A stretch of DNA of 5,095 nt from Thiomonas sp. Its GTDB lineage: Bacteria > Pseudomonadota > Gammaproteobacteria > Burkholderiales > Burkholderiaceae_C. This document shows positions 1-5,095 of this stretch, piece by piece. Location of the stretch: contig DAIDHU010000192.1 of NCBI GenBank assembly GCA_027451915.1, forward strand, positions 1-5,095, written 5' to 3'. The notes under the pieces were generated by a model that saw only the letters and a program-made list of their open reading frames with translations, ran no database searches and had not been told where the DNA came from. A program made the translations under genes and the position numbers. Every line of letters begins with the position of its first letter. Positions within the stretch are counted from its first letter, which is position 1.

Positions 1-49
1 AAATATCGCTCTTTTTCGCGATGTGTTCGATCAGTTCTGTTTTATTCAC
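1..49 (-). CDS. hupB: HU family DNA-binding protein, N-terminal fragment (runs off left edge)
   Basis: HU is a small (about 90 residue) dimeric nucleoid protein that binds and bends DNA with little sequence specificity. Only the first 16 codons are in the window. Read on the minus strand from a GTG at 49-47 they give MNKTELIEHIAKKSDI, and one further T starts codon 17. This matches the well-known HU N-terminal helix (MNKTELI-x-x-IA). The start is supported by a strong ribosome-binding site, AGGGGG at 60-55, five bases upstream of the GTG. An in-frame ATG at 64-62 would add five residues (MQGAR) that HU proteins lack and has no such site, so I prefer the GTG. The codons here are much more AT-rich than the surrounding DNA, as often seen in highly expressed HU genes. 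The symbol hupB is a family-level guess, because Burkholderiales carry several HU paralogues. The body of the gene, with its DNA-binding arm, lies outside the window. Confidence 0.85.
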   Translation of the reverse strand, partial: MNKTELIEHIAKKSDI

Positions 50-54
50 TCTGG

Positions 55-60
55 CCCCCT
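55..60 (-). promoter_or_regulatory. Ribosome-binding site deciding the HU start
   Basis: AGGGGG on the minus strand, five bases before the GTG at 49-47. It selects the GTG over the in-frame ATG at 64, which lies upstream of this site and so could not use it. Confidence 0.65.
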
Positions 61-231
61 GCATGAGGATGGTGTGGTTGAACGAGTTGACGACGACACG
101 ACGCCACGGCCTTTGCGCCCGCCCGCGGACACGTCGCGATGCCTCCGGAGAATTGCGCATACGCCCCAGACCAGCGATAAGCCGTTGCGCCCGGGGACCC
201 TCCACGACGACCCGGAGGCCGGAATCCGAAC

Positions 232-246
232 CGGACCACAGGTCCG
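232..246 (-). other. Short perfect hairpin in the HU leader
   Basis: CGGACC (232-237) and GGTCCG (241-246) form a perfect 6-bp inverted repeat around a 3-base loop. It lies about 67-81 nt after the predicted transcription start. It could be part of a folded leader RNA or simply reflect GC-rich composition. No run of T follows it, so it is not an intrinsic terminator. Confidence 0.4.
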
Positions 247-319
247 TCGAAGCCCCGCCCGCATCGGCGCGATCACCCCGAGCGCCGCGGATTACAAGGC
301 TTGCGGCGCCAGCCCACGC

Positions 320-348
320 ATTAGAGCGAGCGCCGCTGCGCGTGTCAA
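320..348 (-). promoter_or_regulatory. Sigma70-type promoter upstream of the HU gene
   Basis: On the minus strand the -35 box is TTGACA (348-343, 6 of 6 consensus) and the -10 box is TCTAAT (325-320, 5 of 6). The spacer is exactly 17 bp. Transcription would start near position 313 and run toward the HU gene, leaving a leader of about 264 nt. Such a close match is unlikely by chance in DNA this GC-rich. The promoter lies after the dehydrogenase stop codon, so HU is probably transcribed independently of the upstream operon. A separate small RNA starting here is the alternative. Confidence 0.75.
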
Positions 349-366
349 TCAAGGGAACCGCGAGCG

Positions 367-401
367 CGCGGCCCGCGTGGCGCGCAAGCCGCGGGGGCGC
401 G
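367..401 (-). terminator. GC-rich hairpin after the dehydrogenase gene, possible weak terminator
   Basis: CCCGCG (372-377) pairs with CGCGGG (390-395) around a 12-base loop. The stem extends outward through a small internal loop to CGCG (367-370) pairing with CGCG (398-401). In the direction of transcription it begins about 24 nt after the dehydrogenase stop codon and ends before the HU promoter, where the end of the operon transcript would be expected. The downstream bases (CTCGCGGTTCCCTTG) contain no real T tract, so it is not a classical intrinsic terminator. It could protect the 3' end or act with Rho. Confidence 0.35.
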
Positions 402-425
402 ACTCCACCTGGGCCGGGCGCGCGC

Positions 426-1544
426 TCAGGCTCCCGCCACCTGGGCTGCGATGGCCCGGCCGAGGTCGGCGGTGCCGGCCTTGCCACCCAGGTCGGGCGT
501 GCGGGGAGCCTGGGAATCGGGCTGCAGCGCGGCCTCGATGGCGCCCAGCATGGCGTCGTGGGCGTCGCGATGCCCCAGAAAATCCAGCATCATCGCGGCG
601 CACCAGATCTGCCCGATCGGATTGGCCAGGCCCTTGCCGGCGATGTCCGGCGCCGAGCCGTGCACCGGCTCGAACAGGGACGGAGCGCTGCGCGCGGGGT
701 TGAGGTTGGCCGAGGGGCCGATGCCCAGGGTTCCGCACAGGGCGGGCGCGAGGTCGCTGAGAATGTCCCCGAACAGGTTGGAGCCGACGATGACGTCGAA
801 ATCCTGCGGGCGCTGCACCAGGCGCGCGCACAGGGCGTCGATGTGGAACTGGTTCCAGCGCACCTGCCCGTGCGCCTGGGCCACCGCCCGCACCCGCTCG
901 TCCCAGTAGGGCATGGTGATGGAGATGCCGTTGGACTTGGTGGCCGAACTCAGCAGGCGCCGCGGGCGGCGTTCGGCCTGCTCGAATGCGAAGTGCAGCA
1001 CACGGTCCACGCCGACTCGGGTCATGATGGTGTCCTGCACCACCATTTCCCGGTCGGTGCCCGCGAACATGCGCCCGCCGGAGTCGGAATACTCGCCTTC
1101 GGTGTTCTCGCGCACGATCAGCAGGTCGATGTCCCCGGGGCCGCGCCCCGCCAGCGGCGAGCGCACGCCGGGCATCAGGCGCGCCGGGCGCAGGTTCACG
1201 TACTGGTCGAACACGCGGCGGAATTGCAGCAGCGAGCCCCACAGCGAAATATGGTCGGGCACCTTGTCGGGCCAGCCCACGGCGCCGAACAGGATGGCGT
1301 CGAAATCGCCCAGCAACTGCTCCCAGTTCTTGGGCAGCATGCTGCCGTGGCGCAGGTAGTAGTCGCAGGAGGCGAAGTCGAACTCTTCCAGGTGCAGGGG
1401 GATGCCGAAGCGCCCGGCGGCGGCCTGCAGCACCCGCAGGCCCTCGGGCATGACCTCCTGACCGATGCCGTCGCCGGGGATCACGGCGATGCGCCAAGGG
1501 CGCGCCCGGGCGGGCGCGGCGGAGGAAGGCGTTTGCAGGCTCAT
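426..1544 (-). CDS. ttuC: Tartrate dehydrogenase / D-malate dehydrogenase (decarboxylating)
   Basis: This cytosolic NAD- and metal-dependent enzyme of the isocitrate/isopropylmalate dehydrogenase superfamily (372 residues) oxidises D-malate to pyruvate and CO2, or acts on tartrate. Its sequence closely follows E. coli DmlA (YeaU, about 361 residues). Visible landmarks are IPGDGIG at 22-28, the VGWPD(K)VPDHISLWGSLL block around 89-106, FDQYVNLRP at 112-120, VRENTEGEYS at 144-153 (R145, Y152), SATKSNG at 200-206 (K203), HID-CA with D236, NLFGDILSD with D260 and D264 as metal ligands, and FEPVHGSAPDI at 291-301. The lack of isopropylmalate-type substrate residues and the SLWG block favour tartrate/D-malate over LeuB. 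The gene starts 7 nt after the pgsA stop, with a weak GAG six bases before the ATG. The N-terminus is about 12 residues longer than in E. coli, low-complexity (Ala/Arg/Pro), with no alternative start. dmlA is an equally valid name, and substrate preference cannot be read from sequence. Confidence 0.9.
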   Translation of the reverse strand: MSLQTPSSAAPARARPWRIAVIPGDGIGQEVMPEGLRVLQAAAGRFGIPLHLEEFDFASCDYYLRHGSMLPKNWEQLLGDFDAILFGAVGWPDKVPDHISLWGSLLQFRRVFDQYVNLRPARLMPGVRSPLAGRGPGDIDLLIVRENTEGEYSDSGGRMFAGTDREMVVQDTIMTRVGVDRVLHFAFEQAERRPRRLLSSATKSNGISITMPYWDERVRAVAQAHGQVRWNQFHIDALCARLVQRPQDFDVIVGSNLFGDILSDLAPALCGTLGIGPSANLNPARSAPSLFEPVHGSAPDIAGKGLANPIGQIWCAAMMLDFLGHRDAHDAMLGAIEAALQPDSQAPRTPDLGGKAGTADLGRAIAAQVAGA

Positions 1545-1551
1545 GGGATTC

Positions 1552-2130
1552 TCAGTCGGAGAGTTTGATGCCCGCCAGCGCGAGCTTGAAGTAATACAGC
1601 ATGGACCACAGGGTCAGCGCGGCGGCCACGTCGAGCAGCCAGCCGCCCCACCAGGCCGCCGGAACCACGCCGAACAGGCGCCCGTCGTACAGCAGCAGCG
1701 GAATGGCCACCATCTGCGTGGCGGTCTTGACCTTGCCCAGCCAGTTCACCGCCACGGCCCGGGATCTTCCGATGCGGGCCATCCACTCGCGCAGGGCGGA
1801 GATCGCGATCTCGCGCCCGATGATGATCAGCGCCACCAGCGAGCCGATGCGCCCCAGCTGCAGCAGCACCAGCAAGGCCGCCGAGACCATGAGCTTGTCG
1901 GCCACCGGGTCGAGGAAGGCACCGAAGGCGGAGGTCTGGTTCCAGCGCCGCGCCAGAAATCCGTCGAACCAGTCGGTCAGGCCGGCCACCACGAACAGCA
2001 GCGCCGCGCCGAGGTTGCGCTCGGGCAGGCTCAGCCAGTGCAGGGGCAGCGCGTAGACACCGACGACCAGGGGAATGGCCGCCACGCGCAGCCAGGTCAG
2101 GAGGGTCGGCACGTTCATGGTGCACAGCAT
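1552..2130 (-). CDS. pgsA: CDP-diacylglycerol--glycerol-3-phosphate 3-phosphatidyltransferase
   Basis: PgsA is an inner-membrane enzyme that joins CDP-diacylglycerol and glycerol-3-phosphate to give phosphatidylglycerol phosphate, the committed step to phosphatidylglycerol and cardiolipin. The full CDP-alcohol phosphotransferase signature, DG-x2-AR-x8-G-x3-D-x3-D, is at residues 56-78 and intact, with all aspartates present. The N-terminal NVPTLLTWLRV segment and the later GKVKTATQM block are typical of PgsA. Hydrophobic segments lie at about 11-30, 39-54, 79-98, 100-112 and 168-184. From this start the protein is 192 residues, near the family norm. The ATG at 2130 is chosen because GGA sits five bases upstream. 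The ATG at 2118 (beginning MNVPT) looks slightly more like homologues but has no visible ribosome-binding site. The gene follows uvrC by 63 nt, a conserved proteobacterial order, and a hairpin fills most of that gap. The stop is 7 nt before the dehydrogenase start. Confidence 0.93.
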   Translation of the reverse strand: MLCTMNVPTLLTWLRVAAIPLVVGVYALPLHWLSLPERNLGAALLFVVAGLTDWFDGFLARRWNQTSAFGAFLDPVADKLMVSAALLVLLQLGRIGSLVALIIIGREIAISALREWMARIGRSRAVAVNWLGKVKTATQMVAIPLLLYDGRLFGVVPAAWWGGWLLDVAAALTLWSMLYYFKLALAGIKLSD

Positions 2131-2139
2131 TATTCCATC

Positions 2140-2173
2140 GCCGGGCCCAGCGCCCCATGGGGGCAAGCCCGGC
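2140..2173 (-). promoter_or_regulatory. Hairpin between uvrC and pgsA, abutting the pgsA ribosome-binding site
   Basis: The outer arms GCCGGGC (2140-2146) and GCCCGGC (2167-2173) are perfect complements. Inside, GCCCC (2152-2156) and GGGGC (2160-2164) pair around ATG, leaving a small internal loop. In mRNA the structure ends three bases before the GGA of the pgsA ribosome-binding site (2136-2134). No T tract follows, so it is not an intrinsic terminator. It may slow a nuclease, mark a processing site, or adjust pgsA translation relative to uvrC. The role is inference; the inverted repeats are seen directly. Confidence 0.5.
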
Positions 2174-2193
2174 GTCCGCCCGGTCGGCCCGGA

Positions 2194-4041
2194 TCAATGC
2201 AGCGCCGAGTAGATGGCCTGTGCAAGTTCGCGCGAGATGCCCTCGACGCTCATCAGGTCCTCCACGCTGGCCTGTTCCACCCCGCGCAGCCCGCCGAACC
2301 GTGCCAGCATGCGCGAGCGCCGCTTCGGCCCGATGCCGGCGATATCCTCCAGGCGGGAGCCGCCGGTGCGCGCCTTGGCGCGACGCGCGCGCATGCCGGT
2401 GATGGCGAAGCGGTGGGCCTCGTCGCGGATTTGCGCGACCAGCAGCAGCGCCGGGCTGTCGGGGGGCAGGCTGAGCTTGGGGCGCTGGTCGGCGAACACC
2501 AGTTCCTCGAGTCCGACCTTGCGGCCTTCGCCCTTCTCCACGCCGACGATGCGGGCGATGTCCAGGCCGAGTTCCTCGAACACCGACCGGGCCACGCCCA
2601 CCTGTCCGCGCCCGCCGTCGATCAGCACCACGTCGGGCAGGCCTTCGCCGCTGTTCTCGGCGACGCGGGAATAACGCCGGGTCAACACCTGGCGCATGGC
2701 CGCGTAATCGTCGCCGGGGGTGATGCCCTCCACCGTGTAGCGCCGGTAGCGCGAGGGTTGCATCGCATGCTGGTGGAACACCACGCAGGAGCCTTGCGTG
2801 GCCTCGCCCGCCGTGTGGCTGATGTCGAAGCATTCCACGCTCAGCGCGGCCAGGTCGTCGAGCTGCAGGCCCAGCGCCTGGGCCAGCGCCTCGGTGCGCA
2901 GGTGCTGCGCGCCCTCGTCGGCCAGCAGCCGCGCCAGCGCCAGGCGCGCGCCCTGCTCGGCCTGTTCCAGCCAGCGCCTGCGCGTGCCGCGGGGGTTGAC
3001 CACGACGCGGCAGCGCTGGCCGCGGTGCTGCTCCAGCGCCTCGACCAGCTCGCTCTGCAAGGCGCAGCAACTGACCAGCACGGGGGGCAGGGGCAGCTCC
3101 AGGTAGTGCTGCGCGACAAAGGCCTCGAGCACGGCCTGCTCCGGAGTAAGCCCCTCGGGCGTGTCGTCCAGCCCGGCGAGCTGGCTGGGGTAGTAGGCGC
3201 GGTCGCCGAGGTGGCGCCCGCCGCGCACCATGGCCAGGTTCACGCAGGCGCGGGTGCCCTGCACGGCCACGGCGAGGATGTCGGCGTCGTGGTCGGCGTC
3301 GACCTCCATGCTCTGTTGCTGCAGCACCCTGGACAGGGCGCCGATCTGGTCGCGCAGCACCGCGGCTTCCTCGAAGCGCAGTTCGGAGGACAGTCGTTCC
3401 ATGCGCTGCTGCAGGTCGCGCAGCACGCTGTCGTGCTCGCCGCGCAGGAAGCGCGTGGCGGCCTCGACGTCGGCGGCGTAGTCCTGTGCCGAGATCAGGC
3501 CCACGCAGGGGCCCGAGCAACGCTGGATCTGGTGCAGCAGGCAGGGCCGGCTGCGGTTGGCGAACACGGTGTCCTCGCAGGTGCGCAGGCGGAACACCTT
3601 CTGCAGCACGGTGATGCTTTCCTTGACCGCCCAGGCGCTGGGATAGGGGCCGAAATAGCGGTTGCGCCGGTCCACCGCACCCCGGAAAGACGCCATGCGG
3701 GGGGAGTCGTGGCTGGTGCCGAGCTTGAGGTAGGGGTAGGACTTGTCGTCGCGGAACAGGATGTTGAACCGCGGGTTGAGGGTCTTGATGAGGTTGTTCT
3801 CGAGCAGCAGGGCCTCCGCCTCGGAGGAGGTGACCGTGGTCTCCATGCGCTCGATGCGCGAAACCATGTGCCCGATGCGCGTTCCGCCGTGATCCTTCTG
3901 GAAATAGCTGGAAACGCGCCTTCTCAGGTCGCGCGCCTTGCCCACGTACAGCAGCGTGCCGTCGGCCGCGAAGTAGCGGTACACCCCCGGCAGGTGGGGC
4001 AGCGCGGCCACCTGGCGCGCCAGTGCGTCGTCGGCGGCCAC
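2194..4041 (-). CDS. uvrC: UvrABC system protein C (excinuclease subunit)
   Basis: UvrC makes both incisions flanking a DNA lesion in nucleotide excision repair after UvrA and UvrB have located it. At 615 residues it is full length (E. coli about 610). The N-terminal GIY-YIG nuclease domain covers about 14-92, with GVYRYF at 19-24, YVGKARDLRRR at 32-42 and the metal-binding E76 in EAEALLLE. A cysteine-rich stretch follows at 155-179 (C155, C167, C175, C179). The UVR domain that contacts UvrB is at about 204-239. The RNase H-like nuclease domain has CFDISH with D406, GDDYAAM with D444/D445, LIDGG with D475 and DEAHRFA with H543, so its catalytic residues all appear present. Tandem helix-hairpin-helix motifs end the protein (about 564-615). 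Translation starts at a GTG (4041-4039) with GGGAG six bases upstream, lying inside the end of the preceding glycosylase gene. Only one base separates that gene's stop from this start, suggesting translational coupling. Confidence 0.97.
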   Translation of the reverse strand: MAADDALARQVAALPHLPGVYRYFAADGTLLYVGKARDLRRRVSSYFQKDHGGTRIGHMVSRIERMETTVTSSEAEALLLENNLIKTLNPRFNILFRDDKSYPYLKLGTSHDSPRMASFRGAVDRRNRYFGPYPSAWAVKESITVLQKVFRLRTCEDTVFANRSRPCLLHQIQRCSGPCVGLISAQDYAADVEAATRFLRGEHDSVLRDLQQRMERLSSELRFEEAAVLRDQIGALSRVLQQQSMEVDADHDADILAVAVQGTRACVNLAMVRGGRHLGDRAYYPSQLAGLDDTPEGLTPEQAVLEAFVAQHYLELPLPPVLVSCCALQSELVEALEQHRGQRCRVVVNPRGTRRRWLEQAEQGARLALARLLADEGAQHLRTEALAQALGLQLDDLAALSVECFDISHTAGEATQGSCVVFHQHAMQPSRYRRYTVEGITPGDDYAAMRQVLTRRYSRVAENSGEGLPDVVLIDGGRGQVGVARSVFEELGLDIARIVGVEKGEGRKVGLEELVFADQRPKLSLPPDSPALLLVAQIRDEAHRFAITGMRARRAKARTGGSRLEDIAGIGPKRRSRMLARFGGLRGVEQASVEDLMSVEGISRELAQAIYSALH

Positions 4042-4042
4042 C

Positions 4043-4783
4043 TCAGGCTCCCGCGGCGCGCGCCTCGGCGGCGGCGCGCTCGAACACGTCCCGGAACATG
4101 GCCGCCGTCAGGCGCCCGGTGTTCTGGTTGTAGCGGCTGCAGTGGTAGCTGTCGTACAGGCGCAGCGGGCCGAGCTCGTGGCGCGCGCCGTGGGCGAATC
4201 GGGCCGAGGAAGCCTTGCGTCCCAGGGCGTGCAGCACCGCCCCATGGGCCACCGTGCCCAGCGCCAGCACCACGGCCAGGCTGGGCATCGCCTGCATCTC
4301 GGCGCGCAGGTAGGCATTGCATTCGCGCACTTCCGCAGGCAGCGGCTTGTTGCCGGGGGGAAGGCATTTCACGCTGTTGCAGATGCGGCAGTCCAGCATG
4401 CGCATGCCGTCGTCGGCGCGGATGCTGGCGGGCGGGTCGCCCTGCCGCACGGGGGGCTCGCGCGAGGCCAGCCCCAGCCCGCCCAGCGTGGCATACAGCA
4501 AGGGGCCGGCGCCGTCGCCGGTGAAGGGGCGGTTGCTGGCGTTGGCGCCGTGCAGCCCCGGCGCCAGGCCGACCACCAGCAGGCGCGCCGACAGCGGGCC
4601 GAAGGAGGGCACGGGCAGGCAGGCGTACGCGGGATGGTGCTGGCGCACCTGGTCGCGGAACTCCGCCAGGCGTGAACAACGGCGACAATGGGAGTCGTAC
4701 ACCGGATGTCCGGATGGCGCTGCGAGTTCCGCGGCGCTCAGCGCGGACACGCGCCCTCGTGTGGATTGCTTGTGATGAACCAT
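4043..4783 (-). CDS. Family 5 (UDGb-type) uracil-DNA glycosylase
   Basis: This iron-sulfur enzyme excises uracil, and in studied family members also hypoxanthine and some oxidised bases, from DNA to begin base excision repair. The protein is 246 residues from the ATG at 4783. Motif A, GLAPGLHGANASNRPFTGD at 72-90, is the family 5 form: family 4 has GEAPG, and family 5 lacks that acidic residue. The likely [4Fe-4S] ligands are C33 and C36 (CRRC), C140 and C155, with the 14-residue C140-C155 gap expected for this family. NSVKCLPPGNKP (136-147) and the second motif HCSRYNQNTGRLT (214-226) also fit; many homologues have HPS rather than HCS. The start is uncertain. The ATG at 4783 overlaps the divergent earP gene by 9 bp. 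A GTG at 4750, preceded by GAGG, would give 235 residues and remove the overlap while keeping every motif. The stop lies one base from the uvrC start. Confidence 0.9.
   Translation of the reverse strand: MVHHKQSTRGRVSALSAAELAAPSGHPVYDSHCRRCSRLAEFRDQVRQHHPAYACLPVPSFGPLSARLLVVGLAPGLHGANASNRPFTGDGAGPLLYATLGGLGLASREPPVRQGDPPASIRADDGMRMLDCRICNSVKCLPPGNKPLPAEVRECNAYLRAEMQAMPSLAVVLALGTVAHGAVLHALGRKASSARFAHGARHELGPLRLYDSYHCSRYNQNTGRLTAAMFRDVFERAAAEARAAGA
4048..4052 (-). promoter_or_regulatory. Ribosome-binding site of uvrC inside the glycosylase gene
   Basis: GGGAG on the minus strand, six bases before the uvrC GTG start. It lies within the last codons of the glycosylase gene, so ribosomes finishing that gene end almost on top of the uvrC start. 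Confidence 0.7.
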
Positions 4784-5095
4784 CCCCTGAACTGCGATCT
4801 GTTTTGCCATGTCGTGGACAATTTCGGCGACATCGGCGTGGCGTGGCGCCTGGCCAGGCAGCTGGCGCACGAGCACGGCTGCGTCGTCCGGTTGTTCGTC
4901 GACGATTTGAACACCTTCGCGGCGATCTGCCCGCAGATCCAGCCGCGCATGGGACAGCAGACCATCGACTCGGTCAGTATTCTGCCGTGGTCGCGCCAGC
5001 AGCAACTCGACCCCGCCGACGTGGTGGTCGAACTGTTCGGCTGCCACCTGCTGCCGGGCTTCATCGAGCGCATCCAGCGCCTGGGGGCGCGCCGG
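4775..5095 (+). CDS. earP: EF-P arginine rhamnosyltransferase EarP, N-terminal part (runs off right edge)
   Basis: EarP is a cytosolic inverting GT-B-fold glycosyltransferase (DUF2331 family). It transfers rhamnose from dTDP-rhamnose to a single arginine (Arg32) of elongation factor P, activating EF-P to relieve ribosome stalling at polyproline. The window holds the first 107 of roughly 380 codons with no stop. The diagnostic N-terminus is intact: CDLFCHVVDNFGDIGVAWRLARQLA at about 7-31 (given as key blocks CDLFC, VVDNFGDIG and WRLARQLA). D15 and D19 correspond by alignment from memory to the catalytically important aspartates of studied EarPs. A later DPADVVVELFGC block (82-93) also fits. 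The ATG at 4775 places the motif as in homologues, and the only ribosome-binding candidate is a weak TGGA nine bases upstream. In-frame GTG (4772) and TTG (4766) starts are possible. No clear promoter is visible upstream, where the sequence is the start of the divergent glycosylase gene. The C-terminal nucleotide-sugar domain is outside the window. Confidence 0.9.
   Translation, partial: MNHPLNCDLFCHVVDNFGDIGVAWRLARQLAHEHGCVVRLFVDDLNTFAAICPQIQPRMGQQTIDSVSILPWSRQQQLDPADVVVELFGCHLLPGFIERIQRLGARR

Larger units (their letters stand above)
50..425. other. 376-bp intergenic region and probable HU leader
   Basis: This stretch separates the dehydrogenase stop codon from the HU start, both on the minus strand. 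I find no convincing gene. The open frames crossing it are rich in Arg, Pro, Gly and Ala, resemble no family I know, and fit GC-driven chance. It holds a GC-rich hairpin just after the dehydrogenase gene (367-401), a strong minus-strand promoter (320-348), then about 264 transcribed bases before the HU start, including a short perfect hairpin (232-246) and a ribosome-binding site (55-60). I looked for a tRNA on both strands. A CTTGTAA string resembling a tRNA-Thr anticodon loop (minus strand, around 298-292) has no pairing stem, and a GTTCGGATT string lacks the conserved C after the T-loop. Confidence 0.7.

Noticed and set aside
217..240. T-arm-like GTTCGGATT on the minus strand
   Set aside because: It lacks the conserved C after the T-loop and a 5-bp stem, and no other tRNA parts lie nearby.
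46..276. A 76-codon minus-strand frame whose TGA overlaps the HU GTG (GTGA)
   Set aside because: The stop/start overlap looks like coupling, but the frame has no suitable ribosome-binding site, no recognisable motif and chance-like composition. Another frame (42-239) ends just as close, so the overlap is probably accidental.
285..312. Possible tRNA-Thr after the strong promoter (CTTGTAA on the minus strand)
   Set aside because: The flanking bases do not form a 5-bp anticodon stem, and there is no matching D-arm, T-arm or acceptor stem at the right distances.
21..1568. A 515-codon plus-strand open frame starting at the left edge
   Set aside because: It is antisense to the HU start, the HU promoter and the whole dehydrogenase gene. 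Its composition is dominated by Ala, Gly, Arg, His and Gln, and no family is recognisable.
1541..3520. A 659-codon minus-strand open frame overlapping pgsA and uvrC in another frame
   Set aside because: It is an Arg/Ala/Gly/Pro-rich shadow of two well-supported genes on the same strand.
1465..4524. A 1019-codon open frame on the plus strand
   Set aside because: It runs antisense through pgsA, uvrC and most of the glycosylase gene, all of which have clear family motifs. Its translation is rich in Gln, His, Ala, Gly and Arg with no recognisable domain, as expected from the antisense of GC-rich codons.
4690..4717. Tandem CCGGATGT / CCGGATGG repeat
   Set aside because: It is two imperfect 8-base copies inside the glycosylase coding sequence, too short and too few to call a repeat element or operator.
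4784..4850. Promoter for the glycosylase-uvrC-pgsA operon inside earP
   Set aside because: The best candidate, TTGTCC with a 17-bp spacer, has only a poor -10 match (ATCGCA). A promoter must exist in this area, but the sequence alone does not identify it.

Overview
The window looks like chromosomal DNA of a GC-rich betaproteobacterium, probably of the order Burkholderiales. Three things suggest this. The uvrC-pgsA pair is typical of proteobacteria. An EarP-type EF-P arginine rhamnosyltransferase is found in betaproteobacteria and a minority of gammaproteobacteria. The HU N-terminus at the left edge (MNKTELIEHIAKKSDI) is of the type I recall from that order. The order-level assignment is inference. 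I see no insertion sequence, phage gene, CRISPR array, tRNA or rRNA.

Layout, left to right. Positions 1-49 (minus) are the first 16 codons of an HU histone-like protein gene that runs off the left edge. Positions 50-425 are a 376-bp intergenic region. It holds a near-consensus sigma70 promoter on the minus strand (TTGACA, 17-bp spacer, TCTAAT) pointing at the HU gene, about 264 nt upstream of its start, plus GC-rich hairpins. Four tightly packed minus-strand genes follow, transcribed right to left: a family-5 uracil-DNA glycosylase (4783-4043), uvrC (4041-2194), pgsA (about 2130-1552) and a tartrate/D-malate dehydrogenase (1544-426). The gaps are 1, 63 and 7 nt, so an operon is likely. At the right edge (4775-5095, plus) lie the first 107 codons of earP, transcribed divergently and running off the window.

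How the genes fit together. The glycosylase and UvrC are both DNA-repair enzymes, acting in base excision and nucleotide excision repair, and they are arranged for translational coupling. PgsA makes phosphatidylglycerol phosphate in the membrane and is a conserved neighbour of UvrC with no evident shared function. The dehydrogenase is a soluble carbon-metabolism enzyme and the odd member of the run. HU appears to have its own promoter. EarP modifies translation factor EF-P and would normally have efp close by, outside this window.

Nothing here amounts to a clearly new biological system. The points most worth a second look are the long structured leader in front of the HU gene, the overlapping divergent starts of the glycosylase and earP genes, the glycosylase-uvrC coupling, the hairpin abutting the pgsA ribosome-binding site, and the dehydrogenase at the end of the repair/lipid operon. 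Many long open frames on the opposite strand are GC-driven shadows and are not annotated.
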